A stretch of DNA of 64,000 nt, from the NCBI GenBank assembly GCA_015272325.1, contig JACYLU010000009.1, positions 78,255 through 142,254 of the forward strand, in the 5' to 3' direction. This document shows, in pieces, positions 27,015 to 36,027 of the stretch. Position 1 is the stretch's first letter, and the number at the start of each line of letters is the position of its first letter. This DNA is from Synechococcales cyanobacterium C42_A2020_086. GTDB lineage: Bacteria > Cyanobacteriota > Cyanobacteriia > Elainellales > Elainellaceae. The position numbers and the translations under genes were made by a program. The notes under the pieces are model-generated. The model made no database searches. It was given only the letters and a program-made list of their open reading frames with translations, and had not been told where the DNA came from.

Positions 27015-27290
27015 ATGAACAAAGGCGAATTAGTTGATGCTATTGCTGAGAAAACTCAAGCTACGAAGAAGGAAGCAGACGCTGTACTTACGGCTGTAAT
27101 CGAATCGATCATGGAAGCAGTTGCAGCTGGAGACAAAGTAACGCTAGTTGGCTTCGGGACGTTTGAACCGCGCCAGCGTTCGGCTCGGGAGGGTAGAAAT
27201 CCGCAAACTGGAAAAGCCCTGAAAATTCCAGCAACGACGGTTCCCGCTTTCTCGGCAGGCAAGCAGTTTAAAGAAAAAGTAAGCGGCTGA
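27015..27290 (+). CDS. HU-family DNA-binding protein
   Basis: 91 residues from the ATG at 27015, the canonical HU length, with MNKGELVDAIAEKTQATKKE, VTLVGFGTFEPRQRSAREGR and PATTVPAFSAGKQFKEKVSG. It is the closer match to the single cyanobacterial HU. The TTG at 27000 would add five residues and is unlikely. It is separated from the first HU by one gene and has its own upstream region of 124 bp. Confidence 0.95.
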   Translation: MNKGELVDAIAEKTQATKKEADAVLTAVIESIMEAVAAGDKVTLVGFGTFEPRQRSAREGRNPQTGKALKIPATTVPAFSAGKQFKEKVSG

Positions 27291-27751
27291 GGGTTCTGTG
27301 GGTTGACCCGTTGGACCGAGTCGTTTAGCTGCGGTTTTAGTAGCAATTCTGGTCGAGTACATTTTGAGTTGCGCATTAAGCGGCTGTTCCTGGCAAAACT
27401 ATACTAGTGCTGGGGCAGCCGCAATGATGTTGGTTGGTCGATGTTGTTTAGCAAATGGGACTCGGTCGAGGGGGTAGGGTCGAGGATTCCAGGAGTGACT
27501 GAGGGAGATTCTCTAGTCAGGCTGCAAGAGGCAGGGGAATGAATCCGGCTAGAGATGAGTCAGGTGCGGCAAGGTTATCTATAACCAGCGGTGGCGTTTT
27601 GTGCCCCAAAGCGGCAATAGATTTGGCAGAATAGGGTGGAGTTCTCGCTCCCGGCTGGATCGATCCTGGGTGCACGGATGCGCTATCCTAGTTAAGCCAT
27701 TTTCGCTATTTTTAATTACTGTTAAGCATGGCGCTGCCATGCCCTATTGCT
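27291..27751. other. Intergenic region before the sigma factor
   Basis: About 440 bp with no convincing gene. A 9-bp inverted repeat (GACCGAGTC at 27314-27322, GACTCGGTC at 27459-27467) is widely spaced and may be chance. AT-rich DNA just before the sigma gene (27700-27725) probably contains its promoter. Confidence 0.4.
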
Positions 27752-28609
27752 ATGACTGTTGATTCGATTCGTGACTACCTCCGCGCCATTGGTAAAACAC
27801 CGCTGCTTTCTCCAGCCGAAGAACTTGAGCTGGCTCGAGCGGTGCAAACCATGCTGCCTTTACTAGAGCTGGAGCATCCCACACCCGAGCAGTTGTCCCT
27901 GATCAAGCGGGGCAAGCGCGCCAAAAACAAAATGATTCAAGCCAACTTGCGTCTGGTCGTGACCATTGCCAAGAAGTACCAGAATCGCGGTCTCGATCTC
28001 ATGGATCTTGTCCAAGAGGGCAACCTTGGGCTAGAGCGAGCCGTAGAAAAATTTGACCCAGCCAAAGGCTACAAATTCTCGACCTATGCTTACTGGTGGG
28101 TGCGTCAGGGAATGACTCGAGCGTTACAGATTGATGCCCGCACCATTCGTCTGCCGGTGCATGTGCAGGAAAAGCTCAGCAAAATTAAAACTCAAACTCG
28201 CACCTTGACGGTAAAGTTAGGACGCAAACCTAACGCCGACGAATTGGCAGCGGCACTGAGTATGAGTGTGGAAGAATTGCGGAACCTGCTAGCCCAACAG
28301 CGACGTTGTGCTTCGTTAGATGCCTTGATTGGCCAGGAGCAAGAAACGCGCCTCGGCGATCTGATTCCCGATGAGCAGCAGCAACAGCAGATGGAAACCA
28401 TGGCCCTGCGCGATCAGTGTCAGCAATACCTAACCTGTCTGAATGATAAAGAACGAGAGTTGATTGTACTGCGCTATGGGCTACAGGATGGCAAACACCG
28501 TAGCCTAGCGGAAGTGGGGGAAGTCTTTGGGGTCTCTCGCGAGCGCGTGCGGCAGATTGAGGTCAAGGCGATGAAGAAACTGCGGCAGCATGCTAATCTG
28601 TCTGCCTAA
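27752..28609 (+). CDS. RNA polymerase sigma-70 family factor, group 2-like
   Basis: About 285 residues containing sigma regions 1.2 to 4 but no long 1.1 region. Landmarks are DSIRDYLRAIGKTPLLSPAE (1.2), LRLVVTIAKKYQNRGLDLMD and YKFSTYAYWWVRQGM (2.x, -10 recognition), region 3 with LPVHVQEKLSKI, and the region 4 helix-turn-helix SLAEVGEVFGVSRERVRQIE (-35 recognition). Lack of region 1.1 and its size place it with the non-essential group 2 sigma factors that cyanobacteria use under stress, dark or nutrient shifts, but I cannot name the ortholog. Starts are possible at 27728 and 27752; I prefer the latter because conserved sequence begins there. Confidence 0.92.
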   Translation: MTVDSIRDYLRAIGKTPLLSPAEELELARAVQTMLPLLELEHPTPEQLSLIKRGKRAKNKMIQANLRLVVTIAKKYQNRGLDLMDLVQEGNLGLERAVEKFDPAKGYKFSTYAYWWVRQGMTRALQIDARTIRLPVHVQEKLSKIKTQTRTLTVKLGRKPNADELAAALSMSVEELRNLLAQQRRCASLDALIGQEQETRLGDLIPDEQQQQQMETMALRDQCQQYLTCLNDKERELIVLRYGLQDGKHRSLAEVGEVFGVSRERVRQIEVKAMKKLRQHANLSA

Positions 28610-29116
28610 TTGCTGCTCGTTTGTTTTCTAGTGATAGGGATCGGTCCCGATCTGCTAATGATCGGGTCTATTTCATCGAGGGTGTTGATGGTGCTCCGAG
28701 ACAGTGTGTATTCCTTACAATAAGACAGTGAGACACGGGCGCAAACCAGTCATGTCGGGCGACATCGACTCCGGTCCGTTCAAATCATTGGATGCAACTG
28801 TTCATAGACCCATCAATGCTGAGACGGAGGGGCACTGACTGATGCCGTGTTGCCTAGGAGTACAAGCCAGTTATGGGTGGGAGTGATTCTCTCACTCATA
28901 GCAATATTCGAGGCTAGTCACGCTGGTCAGGATAGAAACACGATTATGTCATAGAGGCGGAAATTTCACCCTCCATATTTACTCCATACTCATAAGAGCA
29001 TTGCAGCCAACTTTACAACAAACTTAGGTTGCTAAGATTTGAAGCAATTAGAACACTCACTTCTGCAAATAGGAAATAGAATAAATTCAATATGATTTAT
29101 TTTCGGTTCTAAAAAA
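28610..29116. other. Intergenic region with hairpin
   Basis: About 500 bp without a gene. A hairpin CCCGATC (28646-28652) / GATCGGG (28660-28666) followed by TCTATTTC lies 37 bp after the sigma stop and may terminate it. The last 60 bp before 29117 are very AT-rich and likely hold the promoter of the basic protein gene. Confidence 0.5.
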
Positions 29117-29659
29117 ATGGCAGCAGCTCGCAAACAAGCCAAATCCTCAAGCATCTCAAAGTCCGCTATCGATCAAGTTGGTTCCTTCTTGCAGGATTTG
29201 TCCGTCAAACCCAAGCAAGAAATGTCCATTCGGGAAGCCATCGACCAGCTTCGGGATCCCATTCAAGAGGCTCTAGCGAAGGGCTACAACTATGAGGACA
29301 TCGTGGCAATTCTGGTTGAACAGGGCATCCCAACAACAGCAACAACTGTGAAGCGGTATGTGTCACTAGGTCGTGGTCGCAGCCGCAAAAAAACGGCTGG
29401 AAGCAAACCTCGGGGACGACGTCCTCGCAGTCAGTCTGTTGAGCTTCCCAACGAGGAGGCGGGTACTCCTGTAGAACCTCCCAAAGTCACACGAGGACGA
29501 CGCAAATCAACAGTGGAAAGTGCTGCTCCCGCCGAGGCTGAACCTCCCGTAGAGCAGGATCTAGAGCAGAGTCCACCCAAACGAGGACGGGGGGCACGTT
29601 CTTCTACCCCCTCTACAGCCCGATCAACCTCCACCCGAGGGCGCAAAAAGACGAGCTAG
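29117..29659 (+). CDS. Basic AT-hook-like DNA-binding protein (predicted)
   Basis: 180 residues in two parts. Residues about 38-85 form a small helical domain (SIREAIDQLRDPIQEALAKG, then YEDIVAILVEQGI and TATTVKRYVS) whose layout suggests a helix-turn-helix. Residues 86-180 are low complexity with at least four Arg-Gly-Arg cores in basic context (KPRGRRPRS, TRGRRKS, KRGRGAR, TRGRKKT) separated by acidic/proline linkers. RGR in such context is the AT-hook minor-groove motif. I infer a nucleoid-associated or regulatory DNA-binding protein. No cysteines or signal peptide. I do not recognise a named bacterial family. The surrounding genes (two HU proteins and a sigma factor) fit the idea. Confidence 0.75.
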   Translation: MAAARKQAKSSSISKSAIDQVGSFLQDLSVKPKQEMSIREAIDQLRDPIQEALAKGYNYEDIVAILVEQGIPTTATTVKRYVSLGRGRSRKKTAGSKPRGRRPRSQSVELPNEEAGTPVEPPKVTRGRRKSTVESAAPAEAEPPVEQDLEQSPPKRGRGARSSTPSTARSTSTRGRKKTS

Positions 29660-29869
29660 GGATGATGCTGACCATTCCATCGCTTGGGCTTCAGGATGTG
29701 GCTGAGTCATGCTCCTGACTAGCTGCGTTTGGCTGGCCGTTTAGTGTCGTAGCACCATCAGCGCGCTTGATTGATGACTCAATCGCCATGAGTGCGATGA
29801 CGCTCTGTATCTAACCTGATGTGTATCTAGCCTGATGTAAACCTGATGTAAAAATTCACTCTTGCTACC

Positions 29870-30295
29870 TCAGCGGACAACGAGCACCGGGCAGGGAGCA
29901 TGGCGAACCACATATTCAGTGACTGAACCAAATAAGAAGGGACTGACACCACGCTCGTCGTGGGTCGGCATCACGATCAAATCAACCGACTTGCTTTTGG
30001 CATACTGAATGATTTCTGTTTCAGGATTGCCAATTACGACATGAATATCAGCTCCTTCATACCCTAATTCTTTCAGCTTTTGCTGCAACGCTGCTTCGAC
30101 GCGCTGTTCTCGGCTTTCGTCAGTTGCCGTATGCCAAATTACCGCTGGATCCGTGGGGTGCAGAATGGGGAGCACATAAAAGAGGTGTAGTTGCGTGACA
30201 TCCTCGACGAATTCTCGGGCAACCATCAACGCTGCATCGGCGGCCTCAGAAAAATCGAGAGGAATCATGACGTTCTGTTTTTTTAACCAATTCAT
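29870..30295 (-). CDS. Universal stress protein family (UspA domain)
   Basis: A single Usp domain of 141 residues: VMIPLDFSEAADAALMVARE at the N-terminus, DLIVMPTHDERGVSPFLFGS and a terminal CPVLVVR. In ATP-binding Usp proteins the loop is GxxG-x9-G(S/T). Here the first two glycines align with Pro and Asp while the final GS remains, so ATP binding may be lost as in E. coli UspA. Soluble and cytoplasmic. It is monocistronic and faces the basic protein gene tail-to-tail. Confidence 0.92.
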   Translation of the reverse strand: MNWLKKQNVMIPLDFSEAADAALMVAREFVEDVTQLHLFYVLPILHPTDPAVIWHTATDESREQRVEAALQQKLKELGYEGADIHVVIGNPETEIIQYAKSKSVDLIVMPTHDERGVSPFLFGSVTEYVVRHAPCPVLVVR

Positions 30296-30658
30296 TGGGT
30301 TGTCCTCGTTTGGTGTATGACCGGTAGAGTGAACTATAAGCGGTTTATATCAGGAATGGTGTACCCGTAGCCTAATTCGGCGTAGGTTTCGGGTGTCCCC
30401 CTTCAGGAGTTAGCAATATTGGCAGTGATAGACAACTGTATCCTGGGAAAGGCGGGTCAACTGACTCTACTCACCGCAATCAAGCTCATCAAGAATTAGG
30501 AGATAGAAGGATGGCACTAGGCACTCGAGTCGGGCAACGATTCTAGAAATGCTGCTTATCCCATCCATGCATTTCATGCGTTGAAGTGAGATCGAGAACT
30601 TCCTAGAGTAGTTCTATGCGATCTTGTTCATCCAGAGCAGTTTGCTAATGAGGTTCCT
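30296..30658. other. Intergenic region upstream of Usp
   Basis: 363 bp between the divergent Usp gene and a doubtful small ORF. It should contain the Usp promoter. I see no RNA gene or repeat that stands out. Confidence 0.4.
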
Positions 30659-30880
30659 ATGAGTCGCTTTCCTCTAGACACTTTTCTAGACAATCCCCGA
30701 GTTCGTCTCCACGATCTAGATACTCTGGCTCTGCTGAAAGCATTGCTCCACACAGCAAGACGTTTCTGGACGTTCAGCCAATTCCACGGGGAATATCAGT
30801 CCACGCCAGTGTGGGAACGCTACGCCAAATTCTCAGCGGTCGCTAGGTGGCAGGAAGGGAGGAGACCAGCAAAAGAGTAG
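30659..30880 (+). CDS. Small hypothetical protein (doubtful)
   Basis: 73 residues beginning MSRFPLDTFLDNPRVRLHDL, with ordinary composition and a GAGG 6 bases before the ATG. No family recognised. The N-terminal 55 residues look protein-like; the last 15 are less so. It could be a genuine small protein or a remnant of a longer one. It is convergent with the AGCS symporter gene. Confidence 0.4.
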   Translation: MSRFPLDTFLDNPRVRLHDLDTLALLKALLHTARRFWTFSQFHGEYQSTPVWERYAKFSAVARWQEGRRPAKE

Positions 30881-30963
30881 CGGGGAAGAGGAAAATTCGG
30901 ATAATTAATTGTCTGCTTATCTTGTCTGCTCATCCCCCTACCTGCATCTGGATGGGCCGCTCC

Positions 30964-32577
30964 TCAGTGCGGTCCTGTTTCTGTTGCCACTTGCTCGGTT
31001 GAGGTAGGCATTTGCCCCGAGGTAAGACGCTGCCAATAATCCTTGAGATCAGCCGCAACTTCGTTCGATAAAATGTAGCAGCCAATCAGATTGGGAATTG
31101 CCATAGAGAAAAACATCATGTCGCTGAAATCAATGACCGTTGATAGGCTAGCAATCGGTCCTAAAAACGTGAAAAACAGATAGATCAGCTTGAATATAAC
31201 TAGCCGATTGACACCAAACAAATAGGTCCACGCTTGAACGCCGTAGTAACTCCAGGACAAGATGGTAGAAAAGGCAAACAGAAAGACTGCAATGCTTAAG
31301 ACTACCGGAAACCAGCCAATCACGGAAGCGAATGCCTGCGATGTTAGGGCGACACCGCTCAACTCAGAATTGGTGGTTTGATAGGCTCCAGTAATCACAA
31401 TGACTAGGGCAGTCAAGTTGCAGATGCAGATGGTGTCAATAAACGGTTCGAGTAAAGCCACAATGCCTTCACGCACGGGTTCGTCGGTGCGAGCAGCAGA
31501 ATGGGCTGTGGCGGCCGAGCCAGCTCCTGCTTCGTTCGAAAAAGTGGCTCGACGAATTCCCTGTACCATAGTCCCAACAATGCCGCCGGCCACTGCTGTC
31601 GGTGCAAAAGCTTCCCGAATCACAGTGCCAATGGCGCTAGGCACAGCAGGCAAATTGACCAGCAGAATCCATAGACAGGCTATGCCATAAAGCAACGCCA
31701 TAGCAGGCACTAGTTTCTCGGCTACCGCTCCAATGCGACGGATGCCGCCCAAGATAACCACACCAGACAAAACCGCCAAGATTAAACCAAAGAGCCAGTT
31801 AGGCAACCCAGGCCATAGATTGGTCATGGCCACATAGGCCTGATTAGACTGAAACATATTGGGCGCGCCCAGGCTAGCCGGAATCGTCACTAAGGCAAAC
31901 AGTACGGCCAGTCCTCGCCCTAGGGAACCCATGCCTTGGTGGGTCAACCCTCGCGTCAGGTAATAGGCAGGTCCCCCCAAGATTGTGCCATCCTCTAGCA
32001 CCCGCCGATATTTGACGCCTAAAGTACATTCCACGAATTTAGTAGTCATGCCAAACAGCCCAGACAGCGTCAGCCAAACCATGGCTCCGGGACCACCGAG
32101 CTGAATAGCCACCGCCACACCGGCAATGTTGCCTAAGCCAACGGTTCCAGATAGGGCTGTAGACAGAGCCTGAAAATGGGAAACTTCTCCATCGTCATGG
32201 GGATCATCGTATTTGCCGCGCACAACATCAATGGCATGTTTAAACGCACGGAAATTGATAAAGCCCATGCGAAACGTAAAGTAAATGCCCGCAGCAATCA
32301 GCCACAGCACAATTAGCGGAAATCCGTTTTCACCTCCTACCGGAAAGAAAAAGACGTCTGACAGCACGTTAACGATTGCTGCAAATCCTGTATTGAGGGT
32401 TTCTAGAAATCCATCCGGGGCTGAATCGGGTTGCTGCGCCAGTGCCCGCAGCGGAATGAGCAGTAGAAATCCCACCACTAGGGCAGCGGTCGATCTAGCC
32501 TTAGCAAGTACGAATATCGCCACACGAATAGGGGGACTACTTGGCTTTATAAAGTGCTTTTGAGTTTTTCCAAACAT
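30964..32577 (-). CDS. Sodium:alanine (AGCS family) symporter
   Basis: A 537-residue inner-membrane transporter with a hydrophobic leader (about 28-47, ending ALAQ) and roughly ten further transmembrane segments. Family signatures are the N-terminal FTFRMGFINFRAFKHAIDVV, the substrate/Na+ region ALSTALSGTVGLGNIAGVAV, GGPGAMVW and the FSNEAGAGSAATAHSAA motif. AGCS carriers bring in alanine or glycine with Na+. A 613-bp region separates it from the divergent Mn catalase. I looked for a glycine riboswitch there and saw none. Confidence 0.93.
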   Translation of the reverse strand: MFGKTQKHFIKPSSPPIRVAIFVLAKARSTAALVVGFLLLIPLRALAQQPDSAPDGFLETLNTGFAAIVNVLSDVFFFPVGGENGFPLIVLWLIAAGIYFTFRMGFINFRAFKHAIDVVRGKYDDPHDDGEVSHFQALSTALSGTVGLGNIAGVAVAIQLGGPGAMVWLTLSGLFGMTTKFVECTLGVKYRRVLEDGTILGGPAYYLTRGLTHQGMGSLGRGLAVLFALVTIPASLGAPNMFQSNQAYVAMTNLWPGLPNWLFGLILAVLSGVVILGGIRRIGAVAEKLVPAMALLYGIACLWILLVNLPAVPSAIGTVIREAFAPTAVAGGIVGTMVQGIRRATFSNEAGAGSAATAHSAARTDEPVREGIVALLEPFIDTICICNLTALVIVITGAYQTTNSELSGVALTSQAFASVIGWFPVVLSIAVFLFAFSTILSWSYYGVQAWTYLFGVNRLVIFKLIYLFFTFLGPIASLSTVIDFSDMMFFSMAIPNLIGCYILSNEVAADLKDYWQRLTSGQMPTSTEQVATETGPH

Positions 32578-33190
32578 AGAGTCGAAACAATCGAGGATGA
32601 ATTGAGTTGCCGGAGAATAACCTCAAGAATGATGGTCACTCGTTAAATCATCAGAGTTAAAGAGGGTTAAAGAGGTTGAAGCAGACTCTGAGCCATCATA
32701 GGACTCAACAAACGGGTTAAAAGTTCACAGATAACCCTGGCGAGCGGTTACTGCTACAAAGTCTGCTACTCCACTAGAAATTCCTAGAACTCGACCATTC
32801 CTTCGTAGCTTCCTGCCTTGAAGACAATAGCAGAGGAGGCGATCTAGAAAATCGTACGGTGCCCCTCACGACCCGGCAGCGTTTGCAAATTCCGGTTAGA
32901 GTAAAAGGTTTTACAAAAGCAGAACATCTATCGTTGGAGAGAATTTTGAGAGTTTTATAGTTGCAATGCCAGCGCTCAGTTTGACCTCAATTTAGGTTGC
33001 AAATGATCTGCATCTGAACGTATCGGACTCAATGGCACGAGTTATTTCTTAGGAGGCAGGTTGTCTCCAGACGCTTCTCCTAAACTGTGGGGTATTGCTT
33101 CTCCAAGCCGCACTTGTCACGATTACTGATTGCTTACCTCAGCGTTGCGCTAAGTCCATCACAAAAGATCCCCTACGAGGAGACAATGCT
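32578..33190. other. Divergent intergenic region (AGCS / Mn catalase)
   Basis: 613 bp holding both promoters. A short tandem (GTTAAAGAGG, twice) is at about 32655-32676. No RNA gene, riboswitch consensus or strong palindrome was seen. AGGAGG near 33052 is not followed by a usable start. Confidence 0.4.
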
Positions 33191-33883
33191 ATGTTTTTTC
33201 ACAAGAAAGATCCGATCCACGTCGTTAATATTGACTCTGCTCATCCCCGATTTGCTCAACTCTTGCTTGAACAGTTCGGAGGTGCTACAGGGGAATTAAC
33301 GGCAGCTCTACAATACTGGGTGCAGTCCTTTCACTGCGAGCATCCTGGTATCCGCGACATGCTGCAAGATATCGCCGTCGAGGAGTTTGGTCACTTAGAA
33401 ATGGTCGGTAAATTGATTGAGGCACACACCAAAAACGTTGATCAAACTGAAGCGTTCAAAAGCACCTTGTTTGCCGTTCGCGGCATGGGTCCCCATTTTC
33501 TAGACAGCCAGGGCGTTTCCTGGACTGCCGCCTACATCAACGAGGGAGGTGATGTGGTACGCGACCTGCGGGCTAATATTGGAGCCGAGGCCGGTGCTCG
33601 CCAAACCTACGAATCTTTGATTAAACTCGCGCCCGATGAGGGAACTAAGAAGACCCTAGTTCACCTGCTGACGCGGGAAATTTCCCACACGCAGATGTTT
33701 ATGAAGGCGTTGGACTCGCTAGGTAAGTTGACCGATCCCCTCTTCGGCAATGTTCAACCTGATGAGACGGTCGATATTTACTACAACCTGTCGCAAAATG
33801 GACAGGATGAGCGCGGTCCGTGGAATTCAGAACCAACGTTCCGCTACATTGCCGACCCGATGCAAGAGCAGCAAAAGCGTTAG
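33191..33883 (+). CDS. Manganese catalase family protein
   Basis: A 230-residue four-helix-bundle di-manganese enzyme that dismutates hydrogen peroxide. Expected ligands are visible: Glu in GGATGELTAALQYW, Glu and His in DIAVEEFGHLEM, Glu in IGAEAGARQTYE, and Glu/His in TREISHTQMF. The start at 33191 follows GAGGAG (33177-33182) with 8-base spacing. Longer versions beginning at 33095 encode nothing conserved. Its length is shorter than the large Lactobacillus enzyme and typical of the short cyanobacterial type. It is probably monocistronic and cytoplasmic. Confidence 0.93.
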   Translation: MFFHKKDPIHVVNIDSAHPRFAQLLLEQFGGATGELTAALQYWVQSFHCEHPGIRDMLQDIAVEEFGHLEMVGKLIEAHTKNVDQTEAFKSTLFAVRGMGPHFLDSQGVSWTAAYINEGGDVVRDLRANIGAEAGARQTYESLIKLAPDEGTKKTLVHLLTREISHTQMFMKALDSLGKLTDPLFGNVQPDETVDIYYNLSQNGQDERGPWNSEPTFRYIADPMQEQQKR

Positions 33884-33983
33884 TCCTCTGGTTTAGTGCC
33901 CTGGTATTGACAGAACGGATGAAACGCCTCGGTTGCTGACCTTGGTGCCAACCCTCTACCCAGGAAAGTAAGAGGCAACGCAT

Positions 33984-34018
33984 AAAGGGCTGGAGGTCTA
34001 CGGACGTTCCAGTCCTTT
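33984..34018. terminator. Hairpin between convergent genes
   Basis: AAAGGGCTGGA (33984-33994) pairs with TCCAGTCCTTT (34008-34018), 11 bp with one wobble, in the gap between the Mn catalase and WG-repeat genes. There is no long T tract, so it is a possible bidirectional terminator only. Confidence 0.5.
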
Positions 34019-34067
34019 GCAAGCAGATAGCCACTTTATGAAGAACAGGTATGGGGCATAGCCTCCG

Positions 34068-35243
34068 CTACTGCGGGCGACTGAGAAATGCCCCTGCCGA
34101 ATTGATATAGCGCCACTGATTACCGTTCTGCACCCAAGCCCAGCCTTCAGAGAACGCACCAACGTTGTCAAACTGAGGTGCAATTTGCAGCTTGCCGGCA
34201 GGATTAATGTAGCCCATGCGACCATCGAGCTTGACGGCAGCCAGACCCTCAGAAAAGTCCGAGGCGTAGTCAAATCGCGGTTCAATGACCAGTTCTCCCG
34301 ACAGATCAACATAGCCCCAGCGGTTTCCTACCATGACGGCTGCCAATCCTTCCGAAAAATCCGAGGCAAAGTCGAATCGCGGCTCAATAACCGCTGCTCC
34401 AGCGGAGTTGATATAGCCCCATTGGCTTCCCTGCCGGACGCGAGCGAACCCATTAGAGAACCGGAAAGCCCCATCGTATTGGGGTGAAATCACCACTTGT
34501 CCTGCATGGTTGATGTAGCCCCAACGGTCGTTGATGCGAACCACAGCGAGAGATTCCGAAAAACTCCAGGCATCCTGAAATTGTGGCGGCAGCACCCACT
34601 CTCCCTGACGATTGATATAGCCATACTGGTCATTGAGCTTGACGGCAGCGACCCCTTCTGCAAAATCCGTTGCTAGGGTAAATTGCGGCGGAATGACCCA
34701 CTCGCCTCCATTGTCGAGATAGCCATAGCCTCTGCCGGTTCGCACCACGGCTAACCCTTCAGAGTACAGTCCGGCACTAGCAAATTGGGGATCCACAATG
34801 ATGTCTCCGGTGCGATCCATATAGCCGTAAAAGTCAGTGACCCGAATGACAGCTCGCTGCTCTGAGAAGGCCGACACACCATCAAAGGCAGAATCCACGG
34901 CAATTTTTTCCTGCCCATTGGGATCGATATAGACATACTGTTCGCCAATTCGCACTGCTGCTAAGCCTTCTGAGAAGTCAGAGGCAAAATCGAATTGCAG
35001 AATTGAAGCGTCCATAGCAGTAGCGACCAATAACGAATCGGACTGGATTGTATCGTGCCCTTGGTTAGCTGCAGCACCGGGGGCAGTTGAAACTGGAGCA
35101 AGCTGAGCCGCACGATTGGTTGCAGGAGCGCAGCTCACTAGCCCAAGTAGTAAGCCTGCACCTAGACATCCCAGCCTAGCCCACGCAGATGAGGAAGAAA
35201 TGGCCATGAAGAGAAGATGAGAGGAATAGAGGAGGCGTATCAT
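34068..35243 (-). CDS. WG-repeat lipoprotein
   Basis: An exported protein with nine WG (KWG) repeats. The N-terminus has a hydrophobic stretch ending in a lipobox (GLLLGLVSCAP), so it should be lipidated at the cysteine and anchored facing outward. From about residue 75 the chain is nine units of about 33 residues of the form FSEGLAAV-x-GYINxxGE, predicted to fold as a beta-propeller or solenoid. Function is unknown; such repeats are usually protein-binding. The start is uncertain: 35243 or the ATG at 35207, which gives a tidier signal peptide. Repeats at 34200-34980 are visible in DNA too. Confidence 0.88.
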   Translation of the reverse strand: MIRLLYSSHLLFMAISSSSAWARLGCLGAGLLLGLVSCAPATNRAAQLAPVSTAPGAAANQGHDTIQSDSLLVATAMDASILQFDFASDFSEGLAAVRIGEQYVYIDPNGQEKIAVDSAFDGVSAFSEQRAVIRVTDFYGYMDRTGDIIVDPQFASAGLYSEGLAVVRTGRGYGYLDNGGEWVIPPQFTLATDFAEGVAAVKLNDQYGYINRQGEWVLPPQFQDAWSFSESLAVVRINDRWGYINHAGQVVISPQYDGAFRFSNGFARVRQGSQWGYINSAGAAVIEPRFDFASDFSEGLAAVMVGNRWGYVDLSGELVIEPRFDYASDFSEGLAAVKLDGRMGYINPAGKLQIAPQFDNVGAFSEGWAWVQNGNQWRYINSAGAFLSRPQ

Positions 35244-35316
35244 TTAGGAGGATAACTAGAGGATAACCTTCCTCTCGGGTTACTGCTGGCTCACCTCTAT
35301 CTCTTCATTCTCTTCA

Positions 35317-36027
35317 TTGATCTCTTCCGTGCAAGACCCAAACCGCTATGCCTTGGCACTCCATACGACCAGTGCTGATTTGGGGCTGGCTCTTAGCAAC
35401 TTTGCCGATGCGCCGCGCTGCCAAACCTGGGACCTAGGGCGTGATGTGTCTAACTATTTACATCTGTATTTGGCTAAATTTTTGCAGCCGCAATCCTGGA
35501 CTGATCTTGACTTTCTAGCGGTAGCCAACGGTCCGGGCGGCTTTACCAGCACACGATTGGGCGTGGTGACTGCCCGCACCCTAGCTCAACAGCTCGATCT
35601 GCCGCTGTTTGCCATCTCTACCTTGGCGGCTGTCGCCTGGGCAGAATATCGAGCAGGCAGAATTCCTAGTGCTGCCTATGAGGCCCACGCTCTGGACTCA
35701 GCAAACTCCTGCGACATTGCTGTATACATGCCAGCGCATCGAGGTGAACTCCACGGTGCTATCTACCGCATTGCAGCGTTGCATCCCCATGCGGATACCG
35801 ACCCAACCGTAACGCTGGTGACGTGTCTAGGCGATGCCGTGTGGACTCCCGACCAGTGGCAGCAAACCTTGACCGACTGGCCACGTCCCTGCCAGCAAGT
35901 GCAGGCGATGAGTCATCTGGGACATACAGCGTTCGCTCTGCTAGAGCTAGCCTATCACCAGTGGCAACGAGGGCAGCGTCCCCATTGGTCTGAGGTGCTG
36001 CCAATCTATGGTCAAAGTCCGGTCTAG
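35317..36027 (+). CDS. tsaB: TsaB, tRNA t6A37 threonylcarbamoyl complex subunit
   Basis: 236 residues of the ASKHA fold: ALALHTTSADLGLALS at the N-terminus, AVANGPGGFTSTRLGVVTAR and LFAISTLAAVA are typical of TsaB. TsaB is the non-catalytic partner of TsaD in making N6-threonylcarbamoyladenosine at tRNA position 37. An insertion at about residues 115-130 (AYEAHALDSANS) lengthens a loop. It has ATC/GTG codons near the annotated start, so the start is not certain. Its stop overlaps that of the converging permease gene in a shared CTAG. Confidence 0.92.
   Translation: MISSVQDPNRYALALHTTSADLGLALSNFADAPRCQTWDLGRDVSNYLHLYLAKFLQPQSWTDLDFLAVANGPGGFTSTRLGVVTARTLAQQLDLPLFAISTLAAVAWAEYRAGRIPSAAYEAHALDSANSCDIAVYMPAHRGELHGAIYRIAALHPHADTDPTVTLVTCLGDAVWTPDQWQQTLTDWPRPCQQVQAMSHLGHTAFALLELAYHQWQRGQRPHWSEVLPIYGQSPV

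Noticed and set aside
32578..33190. Glycine riboswitch before the AGCS symporter
   Set aside because: The conserved glycine-aptamer core is not visible on the minus strand.
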